64,000 nt of DNA from Bacteroidales bacterium (lineage in GTDB: Bacteria; Bacteroidota; Bacteroidia; Bacteroidales; UBA10428): the NCBI GenBank assembly GCA_016935435.1, contig JAFGQZ010000026.1:62001-126000 (forward strand), given 5' to 3'. A model generated the notes under the pieces. That model saw nothing but the letters and a program-made list of their open reading frames with translations, had not been told where the DNA came from and ran no database searches. Each line of letters starts with the position of its first letter. Position 1 is the stretch's first letter. Below are positions 19,693 through 30,159 of this stretch, piece after piece. The translations under genes and the position numbers were made by a program.

Positions 19693-21159
19693 ATGATACC
19701 TGAAAAGGGAAAGCTTTCTCTGTTTTATGCTTTTATACCCGTATTTTTTTTAATTGTGTGCCTTTCGGCAAATTTCATTATTTTTCGCGAGGGAACCCTT
19801 GATGGTTCCAACCAGCTGGTATTATTGTTTGCCGCTGCCATAGCGTCGTTGCTGGCAATAGCCCACGGAACCAGTTGGGGGCTTATTCAGCAAACCATTG
19901 TCGATACAATTGGCAAGGCTATGCCGGCAATGCTTATTTTGTTATTGATTGGTTCGCTGGCCGGAACCTGGCTGCTTAGCGGGGTAGTGCCTTCGATGAT
20001 TTATTATGGGTTGAAAATTATTAACCCCAGGTTTTTTCTGTTTACTGCTGTAGTTGTGTGTTGCCTGGTTTCATTGGCTACCGGTTCGTCGTGGTCAACC
20101 ATTGCAACCATTGGCGTGGCTTTGTTGGGTATTGGCAAGGCCATAGGCATTCACGAAGGGTTAGTTGCCGGGGCAATAATTTCCGGGGCCTACTTTGGCG
20201 ATAAAATGTCGCCCCTTTCCGACACAACCAATCTGGCACCCGCTGTTGCCGGCACCGACTTGTTTACCCACATTCGGTACATGGCAATAACCACTGCCCC
20301 TTCAATAATCCTGGCTACAGTTGCCTTTGCAGTTATTGGTTTTTTCTACGATTTTAACGATACCGAAACCAATATTCCCGGGGTACTTGGCGCAATTGGC
20401 GATTTATTTACAATATCGCCTTTACTGCTATTGGTGCCTGCAATACTAATCGCAATTATCATGATGAAAATACCCCCGATTCCATCGCTGCTTATTGGTA
20501 CCCTTACCGGAGGGGTTTTTGCCGTAATTTTCCAACCGCACCTTATTAACGAAATTGCAGGTATAACAGCAGATAAAGGTTTGTATTTTTTATCATCCTA
20601 TAAATCTGTAATGGTTTCGATGTTCGGAAATGTTGATATTGCATCGCCGAACGAAATTGTCGATGAACTTTTTACCACTTCGGGCATGGCCGGAATGTTA
20701 AACACGGTATGGCTTATTCTTTCGGCAATGATATTTGGGGGCGCCATGGAGGCAGGCGGTATGCTCCGGCGGATAACACATGCAATAATTTCTGTTGCCA
20801 GGTCAACGGGCTCGCTTATTGCTTCTACAATGGGCACTTCGGTGTTTTTCAACCTTACAGCTTCCGATCAGTATATTTCAATAGTTGTACCGGGCAAAAT
20901 GTTTGCCGACAGTTACCGCGAAAGGGGGCTGAAACCTGAAGTGCTGAGCCGTACCCTCGAAGATGCCGGCACCCTCACTTCGGTGCTTGTGCCATGGAAC
21001 ACATGCGGGGCAACACAGGCAAGGGTACTGGGGGTATCAACCCTAACCTACCTGCCTTATTGTTTTTTTAACCTTATTAACCCTATTGTGGCAGTTATTA
21101 TTGCCTATACTGGATACAAAATAAAAAAGACAGAAAAAAAACAGTCTGCAACTTATTAA
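19693..21159 (+). CDS. nhaC: Na+/H+ antiporter NhaC family
   Basis: ATGSSWSTIATIGVALLGIG, GAYFGDKMSPLSDTTNLAPAVAGTDLFTHI, NLTASDQYISIVVPGKMF, VPWNTCGA. Confidence 0.93.
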   Translation: MIPEKGKLSLFYAFIPVFFLIVCLSANFIIFREGTLDGSNQLVLLFAAAIASLLAIAHGTSWGLIQQTIVDTIGKAMPAMLILLLIGSLAGTWLLSGVVPSMIYYGLKIINPRFFLFTAVVVCCLVSLATGSSWSTIATIGVALLGIGKAIGIHEGLVAGAIISGAYFGDKMSPLSDTTNLAPAVAGTDLFTHIRYMAITTAPSIILATVAFAVIGFFYDFNDTETNIPGVLGAIGDLFTISPLLLLVPAILIAIIMMKIPPIPSLLIGTLTGGVFAVIFQPHLINEIAGITADKGLYFLSSYKSVMVSMFGNVDIASPNEIVDELFTTSGMAGMLNTVWLILSAMIFGGAMEAGGMLRRITHAIISVARSTGSLIASTMGTSVFFNLTASDQYISIVVPGKMFADSYRERGLKPEVLSRTLEDAGTLTSVLVPWNTCGATQARVLGVSTLTYLPYCFFNLINPIVAVIIAYTGYKIKKTEKKQSATY

Positions 21160-21290
21160 TTTTTTGTTTAAAGTTTTACAAACAGCAGCAGTAGTATTTA
21201 AAACTGGTTTTATGCACGGGCGCAAATTGTTAATGTAACCGGTTTTTTAACCGCTGGCAAAAATGTATCTTTAAAAAATAATACAACGTA

Positions 21291-24248
21291 ATGCCCAACC
21301 GCGAAGCATATTTTTATTCCGACACCTCGTTTAGCCTGCTTATGCAGAAACGAATAAGAAGGGTGCTTGTTTTGTGCAGCAATTACGACTTTTTTACCCT
21401 TGAAGAAGACGGCCGCATCGACGAGCATATTTTTAATGAGTATGTTTCGCTAAACCTCCGGTACCCACCCGTATTTCTTCATGCCGACTCATCGGAACTG
21501 GCCTTTTCAATACTTGAGAAAGAAGATATCGATTTAATAATCCCGATGTTGAGCATAAAAGATGTCGATACATTTAAGTTTGCCAAACTGCTAAAGGAAC
21601 GATATCCGGAAAAACCCATTGTAGTGCTGACACATTTTTCAAGGGAAGTTTCGCTGCGCCTTGAAAAGGCCGATTTATCGGGTATCGACCATGTTTTTTG
21701 CTGGCTTGGAAATACCGATATTTTCCTTGCAATAATTAAACTTATTGAAGACAAAATGAATGCCGACAACGATATGCTCGATATTGGCGTTCAGGCAATT
21801 TTGCTGGTGGAAGATTCAGTCAGGTATATCTCTTCTTACCTTCCGAACCTGTACAGGATTATTCTAGAGCAATCGAAAGAGTTTATGAAAGAGGCGCTGA
21901 ACGAGCACCAGCAGATGTTACGGCGCAGGGGAAGGCCTAAAATATTGTTGGCAAAGAGCTACGACGAAGCTGTTTCGCTTTTTTACAAATACAGGAAGAA
22001 TATTCTCGGTATCATTTCCGATGTAAGCTATAAATTCAGGCCCGATAAGCGCGACACAGCCACAAAATCGGGACTTAGGTTTTGCAAATTGGTAAAAGAC
22101 GAAGATCCGAATATCCCATTTTTGCTGCAATCATCCGATTCTTCAAACCAACCTCTGGCAAAAGATCTTGGGGCAGGCTTTTTGAACAAATATTCCGAAA
22201 AATTGCTTAACGAGCTGAAAGAATACATTTTGTCGAATTTCGGTTTCGGCCCTTTTTATTTCCGAAACCCCGAAACTGGCCTGGTTACGCATGTTGCTGC
22301 CGATTTAAAAAGTTTCCAGGAAATTATATTATCGCTCCCCGATAAAGTTTTGGAGTACCATACGCGGCACGACGATTTTTCGAAATGGCTGAATGCGCGG
22401 GCCCTTTTTCCTATTGCACAAAAATTTAAAGAATCGCAGTACGACGATTTTACTTCGCCCGATGCACTTCGAAAATATATTTACGATGCCATAGCCAGTT
22501 TCAGGGTTAGTAAGGCACGCGGAATTATTGCAGAGTTCGATAAAAACAGGTTCGACGATTATTTGTTTTTCTCGCGTATTGGCGATGGAAATTTGGGCGG
22601 TAAGGCACGTGGCCTGGCTTTTATGAATTCGGTAATAAAAAAAGAACGCTTAGTTAGCCGTTACCCCGATGTTAAAATTACCATTCCGGCAACAGTGGTG
22701 CTCACAACCAATGTGTTCGACGATTTTATGCAGAAGAACGATTTGTACAAAATTGCACATTCACCTGCCTCCGACAATGAAATACTAAGCCGGTTTGTTG
22801 ATGCGAAACTCCCGGAAAATATTTACGACGACCTAATTACAATTGCAAGCCTTGCAACATCGCCTATTGCGGTGCGTTCGTCCAGTAAACTCGAAGATTC
22901 TTTTTATCAGCCGTTTGCGGGAATATATTCGACCTATATGGTGCCCGTAACAGCAAACCATATGCAAACTGCCCGCTTACTGGAAACAGCAGTTAAATGT
23001 GTTTATGCTTCGGTATATTTTAAAACCAGCAAGTCGTATATGTCGGTAACATCAAACCTGCTCGACGAAGAAAAAATGGGCGTAATATTGCAGGCAGTAT
23101 GCGGTTCTGTGAATAACGGGCTTTTTTATCCGACCATTTCGGGAGTTGCTCGTTCAATCAATTATTATCCAATATTGCCGGAAAAACCCGAAGACGGTAT
23201 TGCAAATGTTGCCTTTGGCTTGGGCAAACTAATTGTAGAGGGGGGCACTTCTTTAAGGTTTTCGCCCAAACACCCGAAACGCATTATTCAACTCTCCGAC
23301 CCGGAAAATTCGCTTCAAAACACACAGAAATATTTTTATGCCCTCGATTTAAACCCGGAAAGGTTTCTGCCATCGACAAAAGAGAGCATCAACCTGCAGA
23401 AACTTAAAATTAAAGAGGCCGAAAACAACCCGGCTTTTCAGTTTGTTGCATCTACATACGATTTACAAAACCATATTATCCGCGATGGGGCAAATTACGA
23501 AGGGAAAAAAATAGTTACTTTTTCAGGAATTCTCAACCATCGCACTTTTCCATTGGCCGAAATTTTAACCGATTTACTGGAAATAAGCAAAGAGGCTATG
23601 AACTCCGATGTGGAAATAGAGTTTGCGGCAAACCTCACCCCACCCCCCGGAGAACCAAAAGTGTTTAGCTATTTGCAGGTGCGCCCCATTGTTTCCAACG
23701 AGCACCAACTTATCGATGTTGTCGGGCAGGTTAAGCCCGATGAGGCTATTTTATATTCAACAAATGCCATGGGCAATGGCACAATTGAAAACATTACCCA
23801 CATTGTTTATGTTAAAACCGAAAATTTTAAGCCTGAAAACAATGAAAAAATAGCCATAGAACTGGAACAGTTAAATGAAAAATTCAGAACCGACAATAAT
23901 GCATACGTTCTTATAGGCCCCGGCCGATGGGGCTCAAGCGATCCGTGGCTGGGCATACCCGTAAAATGGCCGCATATTTCTGCTGCACGTATAATTGTTG
24001 AATCGGGATTGAAAAATTACCGGGTCGATCCCAGTCAGGGAACCCATTTTTTTCATAACCTTACCAGTTTTGGTGTTGGCTATTTTACAATTAACCAGCA
24101 TATTGGCGAAGGTTTCTGCAATTATGCCTGGTTAAATGCCCAACCATCGGTTTATGAAACTTCGAATATAAGGGCAGTGCAATTTTGTGCAATAAAAGTG
24201 CAAATCGATGGACGAACAAACCGGGGGGTTGTTTTTAAACCTATATAA
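21291..24248 (+). CDS. PEP/pyruvate-binding (PPDK/PEP synthase N-terminal ATP-grasp) protein with N-terminal receiver-like domains
   Basis: N-terminal receiver-like regions (ELAFSILEKEDIDLIIPML; AILLVEDSVRYISS...KNILGIISDVSY); ATP-grasp motifs IGDGNLGGKARGLAFM and IAVRSSSKLEDSFYQPFAGIYSTYM; IGPGRWGSSDPWLGIPV at the C-terminus. Confidence 0.9.
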   Translation: MPNREAYFYSDTSFSLLMQKRIRRVLVLCSNYDFFTLEEDGRIDEHIFNEYVSLNLRYPPVFLHADSSELAFSILEKEDIDLIIPMLSIKDVDTFKFAKLLKERYPEKPIVVLTHFSREVSLRLEKADLSGIDHVFCWLGNTDIFLAIIKLIEDKMNADNDMLDIGVQAILLVEDSVRYISSYLPNLYRIILEQSKEFMKEALNEHQQMLRRRGRPKILLAKSYDEAVSLFYKYRKNILGIISDVSYKFRPDKRDTATKSGLRFCKLVKDEDPNIPFLLQSSDSSNQPLAKDLGAGFLNKYSEKLLNELKEYILSNFGFGPFYFRNPETGLVTHVAADLKSFQEIILSLPDKVLEYHTRHDDFSKWLNARALFPIAQKFKESQYDDFTSPDALRKYIYDAIASFRVSKARGIIAEFDKNRFDDYLFFSRIGDGNLGGKARGLAFMNSVIKKERLVSRYPDVKITIPATVVLTTNVFDDFMQKNDLYKIAHSPASDNEILSRFVDAKLPENIYDDLITIASLATSPIAVRSSSKLEDSFYQPFAGIYSTYMVPVTANHMQTARLLETAVKCVYASVYFKTSKSYMSVTSNLLDEEKMGVILQAVCGSVNNGLFYPTISGVARSINYYPILPEKPEDGIANVAFGLGKLIVEGGTSLRFSPKHPKRIIQLSDPENSLQNTQKYFYALDLNPERFLPSTKESINLQKLKIKEAENNPAFQFVASTYDLQNHIIRDGANYEGKKIVTFSGILNHRTFPLAEILTDLLEISKEAMNSDVEIEFAANLTPPPGEPKVFSYLQVRPIVSNEHQLIDVVGQVKPDEAILYSTNAMGNGTIENITHIVYVKTENFKPENNEKIAIELEQLNEKFRTDNNAYVLIGPGRWGSSDPWLGIPVKWPHISAARIIVESGLKNYRVDPSQGTHFFHNLTSFGVGYFTINQHIGEGFCNYAWLNAQPSVYETSNIRAVQFCAIKVQIDGRTNRGVVFKPI

Positions 24249-24369
24249 TAATTTTTCGCTTACCTTAAAGAAAACAGTTATCTGTTTATATTTACAACAA
24301 AAAAGAAAAAACTGATGAACCTCTTTGTAAATCACCTAATCTGGCAAACCTGAAAATTCCTGCAAATTT

Positions 24370-24921
24370 TTGAACTCCAACAATACCATATTAAAACAAA
24401 AATTCGAAAAGCTCTTTCGAGAGCATTTTACGGCCCTTTGCTATTTCGCGCAGAAATACCTGGGCGATATCGACAGCAGCAAAGAAATTGTACACAGTGT
24501 TTTTATCAAGATATGGGAAAATCGCGCGGAGTTTGATTGGGATAAGCCTGCAAAACCGTACCTTTTTACTTCGGTTTACAACCGTTCGCTGAACTACATC
24601 CGCGATAATAAAAAATTCGTTCCTGCCGGGACCGAAGGAACATCTGGCGATATTGGCGAATTTCGCGACAACCTGGAAATTGCAGAACTAGAAAGCCGGA
24701 TAAAACGGGCCTTGAAAAAACTTCCGGAAAAATGCCGCGAAGTTTTTGAGCTAAACCGTTTCGAAGGAAAGAAATACAGCGAAATTGCCGAACATTTAAA
24801 TATATCGGTAAAAACGGTCGAAACCCAAATGTCGAAGGCCCTTGGTATTTTAAAAAATGAGTTAAAAGATTATTTATACATTTTTATGCTTTTTTTACTA
24901 AAAAATATTGGTTCGCTATAA
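24370..24921 (+). CDS. ECF-type RNA polymerase sigma factor (Bacteroidetes FecI-like)
   Basis: KLFREHFTALCYFAQKYLGDIDSSKEIVHSVFIKIWENR and LPEKCREVFELNRFEGKKYSEIAEHLNISVKTVETQMSKAL. Confidence 0.95.
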   Translation: MNSNNTILKQKFEKLFREHFTALCYFAQKYLGDIDSSKEIVHSVFIKIWENRAEFDWDKPAKPYLFTSVYNRSLNYIRDNKKFVPAGTEGTSGDIGEFRDNLEIAELESRIKRALKKLPEKCREVFELNRFEGKKYSEIAEHLNISVKTVETQMSKALGILKNELKDYLYIFMLFLLKNIGSL

Positions 24922-24939
24922 GGGCAAAACACTTTTAAA

Positions 24940-25941
24940 GTGTGTTGCTTATATAAAAGTATGGACAACAACAAAAAACATATTGCCCCCATTGAATTGC
25001 TGTCGAAATATTTAGCCGGCGAGGCAAGTTTTGATGAAAAACAGGCGATCGACTCCTGGCGGCTTTCTGGCGAAGAAAACAAAAAGGAATTCGATGCATT
25101 TGCCAAACTGTGGAATGCCAGTGGACAAGTTTCTACGCTTAGCAATATTAATTTGGATACCGAATGGAAAAGGTTGGAAAACGCTATTTCGCCCGCCCGG
25201 GCAAAAACCATATCCTTTGCCAGAATATTACAGGTAGCCGCAACAATTGCTGTTTTAACGGTATTGTCGTTCATCGGCTATAAATTTACATCGGTAAAAA
25301 CAGAAAAAAGCCCCGCGGACGGACTTTCAATAATCGGCCTGCCCGATGGATCAACCGTATCGCTAAACGCAGGTTCAAAAATAACTTACAAGAAGGGGTT
25401 TGGCACAACCCACAGAAACCTTTCGCTAAAAGGCGAAGGTTATTTCGAAGTAGCCAAAAATGCCGGAACACCGTTTAGTGTTTCGGTAAACGAGGCCACT
25501 GTGAGGGTTGTTGGCACTAAATTCAATATTAAGGCATATAAAAATACGCCCGAAGTTAAAGTGCTGGTTACAGATGGCACTGTAAAACTTTACGAATCCG
25601 GGCAACCTCAGAAACAAATTATACTTAATGCAGGAGAATCGGGCTCGTACAGAAGTGCCGGAAAAACCATTCAGAAGTACACTGTTACAAACCTTAACGA
25701 TATTTCGTGGAAAACACGCGAAATAGTGTTTTATAATACGCCCCTTATAGAGGTTGCAGAAGTTTTATCGAATACCTATCATGCCAACATTGTAATTGGT
25801 GAAGAAATTAAGGATTGCCCGATAACCGTAAACTTTACGAAACAGGAGCTCCCATCGGTACTGAAAGTCCTTAAATCTACACTAAACCTGAAAATTACCA
25901 TTGAGGGCAACAAAATTAAAATCAGCGGCGAGGGATGCTAA
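24940..25941 (+). CDS. FecR-family anti-sigma/signal transducer
   Basis: Single TM, then LPDGSTVSLNAGSKITYKKGFGTTHRNLSLKGEGYFEVAKNAGTPFSVSVNEATVRVVGTKFNIKAY; overlaps the TonB receptor start. Confidence 0.95.
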   Translation: MCCLYKSMDNNKKHIAPIELLSKYLAGEASFDEKQAIDSWRLSGEENKKEFDAFAKLWNASGQVSTLSNINLDTEWKRLENAISPARAKTISFARILQVAATIAVLTVLSFIGYKFTSVKTEKSPADGLSIIGLPDGSTVSLNAGSKITYKKGFGTTHRNLSLKGEGYFEVAKNAGTPFSVSVNEATVRVVGTKFNIKAYKNTPEVKVLVTDGTVKLYESGQPQKQIILNAGESGSYRSAGKTIQKYTVTNLNDISWKTREIVFYNTPLIEVAEVLSNTYHANIVIGEEIKDCPITVNFTKQELPSVLKVLKSTLNLKITIEGNKIKISGEGC

Positions 25942-28595
25942 ACGGTCTTATAAAACACGCTTGTATTGTTGGTGCATATCTGGCCTCACAAGTTTTCTTT
26001 GCAGGCATTCCGGCAAATGCACAGGAAACGCCCCTAAAACTAACTGCTACAGTTAATTTCAACAATGTTACCCTCGAATCGGCACTGAATACATTATCGT
26101 ACGATTACAACATTCAATTTTCCTACAGTTCAAGAAACATACCTGTCGATAAAAAAATTAATTATTCGGCACAAAACAAACCACTGGGGCAAATTATCAC
26201 GGATATCCTTGACCAGTCGGGCGTTCAGTTTGAAAATGTTAACGGCTACCTGGTACTAATGCCCAAAACAGTCGAGAATAATATGCCTGAATCAATAAAA
26301 CCCGAATATTATACCTTAAGCGGTATTGTCTCCGATTCGTCGAATTCCGAATTTCTGATAGGGGCATCGGTTTACATAAAAGAAACCGGCATTGGAACAC
26401 TAAGCAACAACTATGGTTTTTTCTCATTAAAACTTCCCGCAGGAATTTACACCATTGAATCGTCGTACCTTGGTTATTCTATCGAAAGCAGGCAAATTGA
26501 GCTAAACCGTAACATAAAATGGAATTTAAAACTGGTACCGGTAAATTCGCTGGTGCAGGAAATTATAATATTTTCCGAAAATAAAAAAGAAACCATTTTT
26601 AACTCCTTTGCCGCCCAATTTAATGTTAAAGCAATAGAAGTAAAACAACAAACGGCTGCTTTGGGTGAAACCGATATGCTGAAATCGCTCGATAATTTGC
26701 CGGGGATTTCTTTCCAGGGCGATGGATCGAGTTATTTCTCGGTTCGCGGCGGCAACCGCGATCAGAACCTCATTTTGCTCGACGAGGCTACCATTTATAA
26801 CCCTTCGCATTTGTTGGGCTTTTTTACCCCTATTATTCCGGAGGCAGTGAAAAATACCGAAATTTACAAAGCCGATTTTCCAATACAATACGGAGGCAGG
26901 TTATCGTCGGTTATAGATATAAGGACCCGCGACGGAAACATGCAGGAATTTTCCGGAAATTTTAGTACCGGACTTATATCAACCAGGGCCAGTTTTGAAG
27001 GCCCGATAAAGAAAGATGCCAGCTCGTATTTTTTTTCTTTACGCCGATCGCATTATGGTTTCTTTGTAAAAAAAATTGTTCCTTCTATCGAGGATTTGTA
27101 TTTCAGGGACTTTACATCAAAATTCAATATTAAGGCAGGAAAAAACGACCGATTGTTCCTGACATTGTTTTCTGGGAAAGATGTTTTTATTAAAAAACCA
27201 GAAGGCCCCAGAAATGGGCTGATATGGAAGAACAATTCCCTTACCCTGAGGTGGAACCATATTTTCGGCAACAACTTATTTTTAAACACAACCTTTTACA
27301 CAAGCCGCTACGACTACTCTTTGTATATTAATTACGACAACAAAACTGCCTGGAACTCCCATATATCAAGTAATAACCTAAAATCGGAATTTAGCTGGTA
27401 TATTAACCCCTCAAACAAAATAAAATATGGTATAAACCTGGGTGGCTATTTCTTTAACCCGGGAAATATAAACTCAAAATATTTTCCGGCCGATATGCGT
27501 ATTTCTAAAATGAATTCGGCAGAAGTGGTAATTTATGCCGGGAACGAACAGGAAATTACTCCATGGTTTAAACTGAATTATGGTATCAGGGCTTCGAGGT
27601 GGAGTGATATTGGCGAGTCGTTTATTATCGGTTACGACAATAATTTTACACCTGTTGATACCCTTATTTATCGAAAAGGTGAACGGTTCTACAGCAAAAG
27701 GTTTGTCGAGCCCAGGGTGTCTGTATCGCTCAAAACCGGCGAATATCAATCGATAAAAGCATCATACAATAGAAATATTCAAAATATCAATTTAATAAAC
27801 AACAGTATCAGTCCGTTTAATACGCTTGAAGTATGGCTGCCTTCGGGCCCAAACATTAAACCACAAAAGGCCGAAATATTAAATTTAGGCTACATGTTAG
27901 CATGGCCGTATAAATCCCTCGAACTATCGGCCGATATTTTCTATAAAAAAATGTACAATCAGATTGGCTATGCCTATCATGCCGAAATGCTTTTAAACCC
28001 ATTTCTGGAGGGAGAACTCAGGCAGGGAAACGGCACTTGTTGGGGGTTCGAATTTTTATTCAGGAAAACTCTTGGTAAACTAACATGGCATGTTGCGTAT
28101 GCATACAATAAAAGTTTTCTGACAATCGACGGATTAAATGGCGGAAAAAAGTTTCCTTCGCATTACAACAAACCTGTTGATATTTCTTTGATGGCCGATT
28201 ACAGGCTCAAGCCGAGGTGGACAATAAACATGAATTATGTATATGCTTCGGGTATGGCCATTACCGTTCCTGATGGGTTCTATTACTACAGAGGGGCACA
28301 GGTGCCTTATTATTCCGGCCATAATAATGGCAGGTTGCCAGGTTACCATAGGTTCGATTTAGGGTCGGTTTGGCAACTCAATAAAAAACAGGGCCAATAC
28401 GAACATTACCTTACCCTTAACCTTTTTAATTTCTTTGCAGATAAAAACTTCGCCTTTCTTAACTTCAGCAAAACTATTGGCAACGATGGCAAATTTTACA
28501 TTCCGGCCGATAAAGAAAACACTGTTTACCAGGTGCCGACTTACAGGTATATATACTCGCTTGTGCCTTCGTTAACTTATAATTTAAAGTTTTAA
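25935..28595 (+). CDS. TonB-dependent receptor with STN (secretin/TonB N-terminal) and CarboxypepD_reg-like domains
   Basis: STN-like LESALNTLSYDYNIQFSYSSRNIPVDKKINYS; YTLSGIVSDSSNSEFLIGASVYIKETGIGTLSNNYGFFSL; plug FQGDGSSYFSVRGGNRDQNLILLDEATIYNPSHLLGFF; beta-barrel ending in NLKF. Confidence 0.95.
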   Translation: MLNGLIKHACIVGAYLASQVFFAGIPANAQETPLKLTATVNFNNVTLESALNTLSYDYNIQFSYSSRNIPVDKKINYSAQNKPLGQIITDILDQSGVQFENVNGYLVLMPKTVENNMPESIKPEYYTLSGIVSDSSNSEFLIGASVYIKETGIGTLSNNYGFFSLKLPAGIYTIESSYLGYSIESRQIELNRNIKWNLKLVPVNSLVQEIIIFSENKKETIFNSFAAQFNVKAIEVKQQTAALGETDMLKSLDNLPGISFQGDGSSYFSVRGGNRDQNLILLDEATIYNPSHLLGFFTPIIPEAVKNTEIYKADFPIQYGGRLSSVIDIRTRDGNMQEFSGNFSTGLISTRASFEGPIKKDASSYFFSLRRSHYGFFVKKIVPSIEDLYFRDFTSKFNIKAGKNDRLFLTLFSGKDVFIKKPEGPRNGLIWKNNSLTLRWNHIFGNNLFLNTTFYTSRYDYSLYINYDNKTAWNSHISSNNLKSEFSWYINPSNKIKYGINLGGYFFNPGNINSKYFPADMRISKMNSAEVVIYAGNEQEITPWFKLNYGIRASRWSDIGESFIIGYDNNFTPVDTLIYRKGERFYSKRFVEPRVSVSLKTGEYQSIKASYNRNIQNINLINNSISPFNTLEVWLPSGPNIKPQKAEILNLGYMLAWPYKSLELSADIFYKKMYNQIGYAYHAEMLLNPFLEGELRQGNGTCWGFEFLFRKTLGKLTWHVAYAYNKSFLTIDGLNGGKKFPSHYNKPVDISLMADYRLKPRWTINMNYVYASGMAITVPDGFYYYRGAQVPYYSGHNNGRLPGYHRFDLGSVWQLNKKQGQYEHYLTLNLFNFFADKNFAFLNFSKTIGNDGKFYIPADKENTVYQVPTYRYIYSLVPSLTYNLKF

Positions 28596-29410
28596 TGAAA
28601 AAGACATTTTTATACCGGATAATAACTTTAGCAGCAATTTTAGTTTTTGCAGCCTGCGAAGAGCAAACCTCATGGATTGTTCAAGCACCAGACAGGTTTA
28701 TTGTTGCCGATTGTATTATTACCAACGAACTAAAATATCACGAACTAAAATTATATTATTCCGGCGACAGCCTTAACTATAAGCCCGAGAGCGTTACAGG
28801 CGCAACAATAGGCATTAGTTACGGCACAAACCAAATAGAATTTACCGAAAAGCCCGGAGAGCCCGGAATTTATATTTCCAATGAAGTTTTCATGGCCACT
28901 GCAGGAAATATTTATTCGCTCCATATTAGTGCCGGCAATATTTCCGGAACTGCTTATGCAACAATGACTGCAATAAACCCTATGGAACCGGCTGAAATTA
29001 TTGAAACAGACTCGCTATATCGGTTTGTATATTTCGAAAGTTCACAGCCTTCGATGACAGATGTATTTTACGACTGGTCGTCATCGCCCGGCTATTGCAG
29101 CATTTATGGTGCATGCTCGGCATCGGAAACATTTTATACGCTCAACAATATTGATATAAACAAAATATTCGCCCCCGACAAACAGGAAATTCTTTTTCCA
29201 CGGGGCACGCAAATCATTCGCCGGAAATATTCGTTAAGCGATGAACACCAGAAATTCTTAAGATCTCTATTGATGGAAACCGAATGGCGGGGCGGTGTGT
29301 TCGATGTGGAACAGGGCAATGTGCCGACAAATTTTTCAGGCGAAATACGTGGCTGGTTTGCCGCATGCATGGTGCTTACCGATACTGTAAATTTTAATTA
29401 TTCATTCTGA
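28595..29410 (+). CDS. DUF4249-like lipoprotein
   Basis: Lipobox LVFAAC; start codon overlaps the receptor stop (TAATG); DUF4249-like position and pattern. Confidence 0.8.
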   Translation: MKKTFLYRIITLAAILVFAACEEQTSWIVQAPDRFIVADCIITNELKYHELKLYYSGDSLNYKPESVTGATIGISYGTNQIEFTEKPGEPGIYISNEVFMATAGNIYSLHISAGNISGTAYATMTAINPMEPAEIIETDSLYRFVYFESSQPSMTDVFYDWSSSPGYCSIYGACSASETFYTLNNIDINKIFAPDKQEILFPRGTQIIRRKYSLSDEHQKFLRSLLMETEWRGGVFDVEQGNVPTNFSGEIRGWFAACMVLTDTVNFNYSF

Positions 29411-29436
29411 TAAAAATTAACTATATCCATATAAAT

Positions 29437-30048
29437 ATGACTCGATTTATGAACCCCGCATTTTTAACGGCAATAGCCTGCCTTTTATTTGTACAGTGCA
29501 ATAGAGATGAAGAAGGCCAGGTTAACTTTATTAAAGCTGGGGAGGTTTCAGGTAAAAAACTGTTTAACTTCAATGAAAGCTTTTCAATCGAAGAACCGGT
29601 TGAGTTTGAATATTCCTATTCTTATTTCGCATCGGTTCCACTAAATATTGATGAAAACAACGATTTTGATATTCGGTTGATTATGGGATGCAATACCTAT
29701 GATGGAGCCGATATAATCAGGCATTTTCAGATTATCGACAACGGCAACAACTTTGAAATAGCTGTTGATACCAACATAATTATAGTTAATGAAACCGATA
29801 CGATAATTCAAACAAAACTCTTTGGCTTTTCTGATATAATATCGCATAACGAGAATTGGTCGCCAGGTTATTCCTTTATCTCGGTTTATTATAATTGCCC
29901 TCCTGTATATTATAACATAAACCCTCTTGTTACAAATAAATATATTGGTGTCAGAAAAAAAACTAATGCAGGATACCGGTATGGCTGGCTTAATGTTAAG
30001 GTTATAGATCTGAAGCAAATAATAGTAGAACAGAGTTGCTTCAATTGA
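29437..30048 (+). CDS. Hypothetical lipoprotein
   Basis: Lipobox ACLLFVQC; follows the DUF4249 gene in the same direction. Confidence 0.75.
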   Translation: MTRFMNPAFLTAIACLLFVQCNRDEEGQVNFIKAGEVSGKKLFNFNESFSIEEPVEFEYSYSYFASVPLNIDENNDFDIRLIMGCNTYDGADIIRHFQIIDNGNNFEIAVDTNIIIVNETDTIIQTKLFGFSDIISHNENWSPGYSFISVYYNCPPVYYNINPLVTNKYIGVRKKTNAGYRYGWLNVKVIDLKQIIVEQSCFN

Positions 30049-30159
30049 CCATTTTTTGCTGCTTTTACAATTTTTTTTAAATTCCTGTCAGGGTAAGAAA
30101 CATTTCTTGTGTGATAGTATTGAAAACAGTTCGAAACATAACTTTTAAACAATACAATT

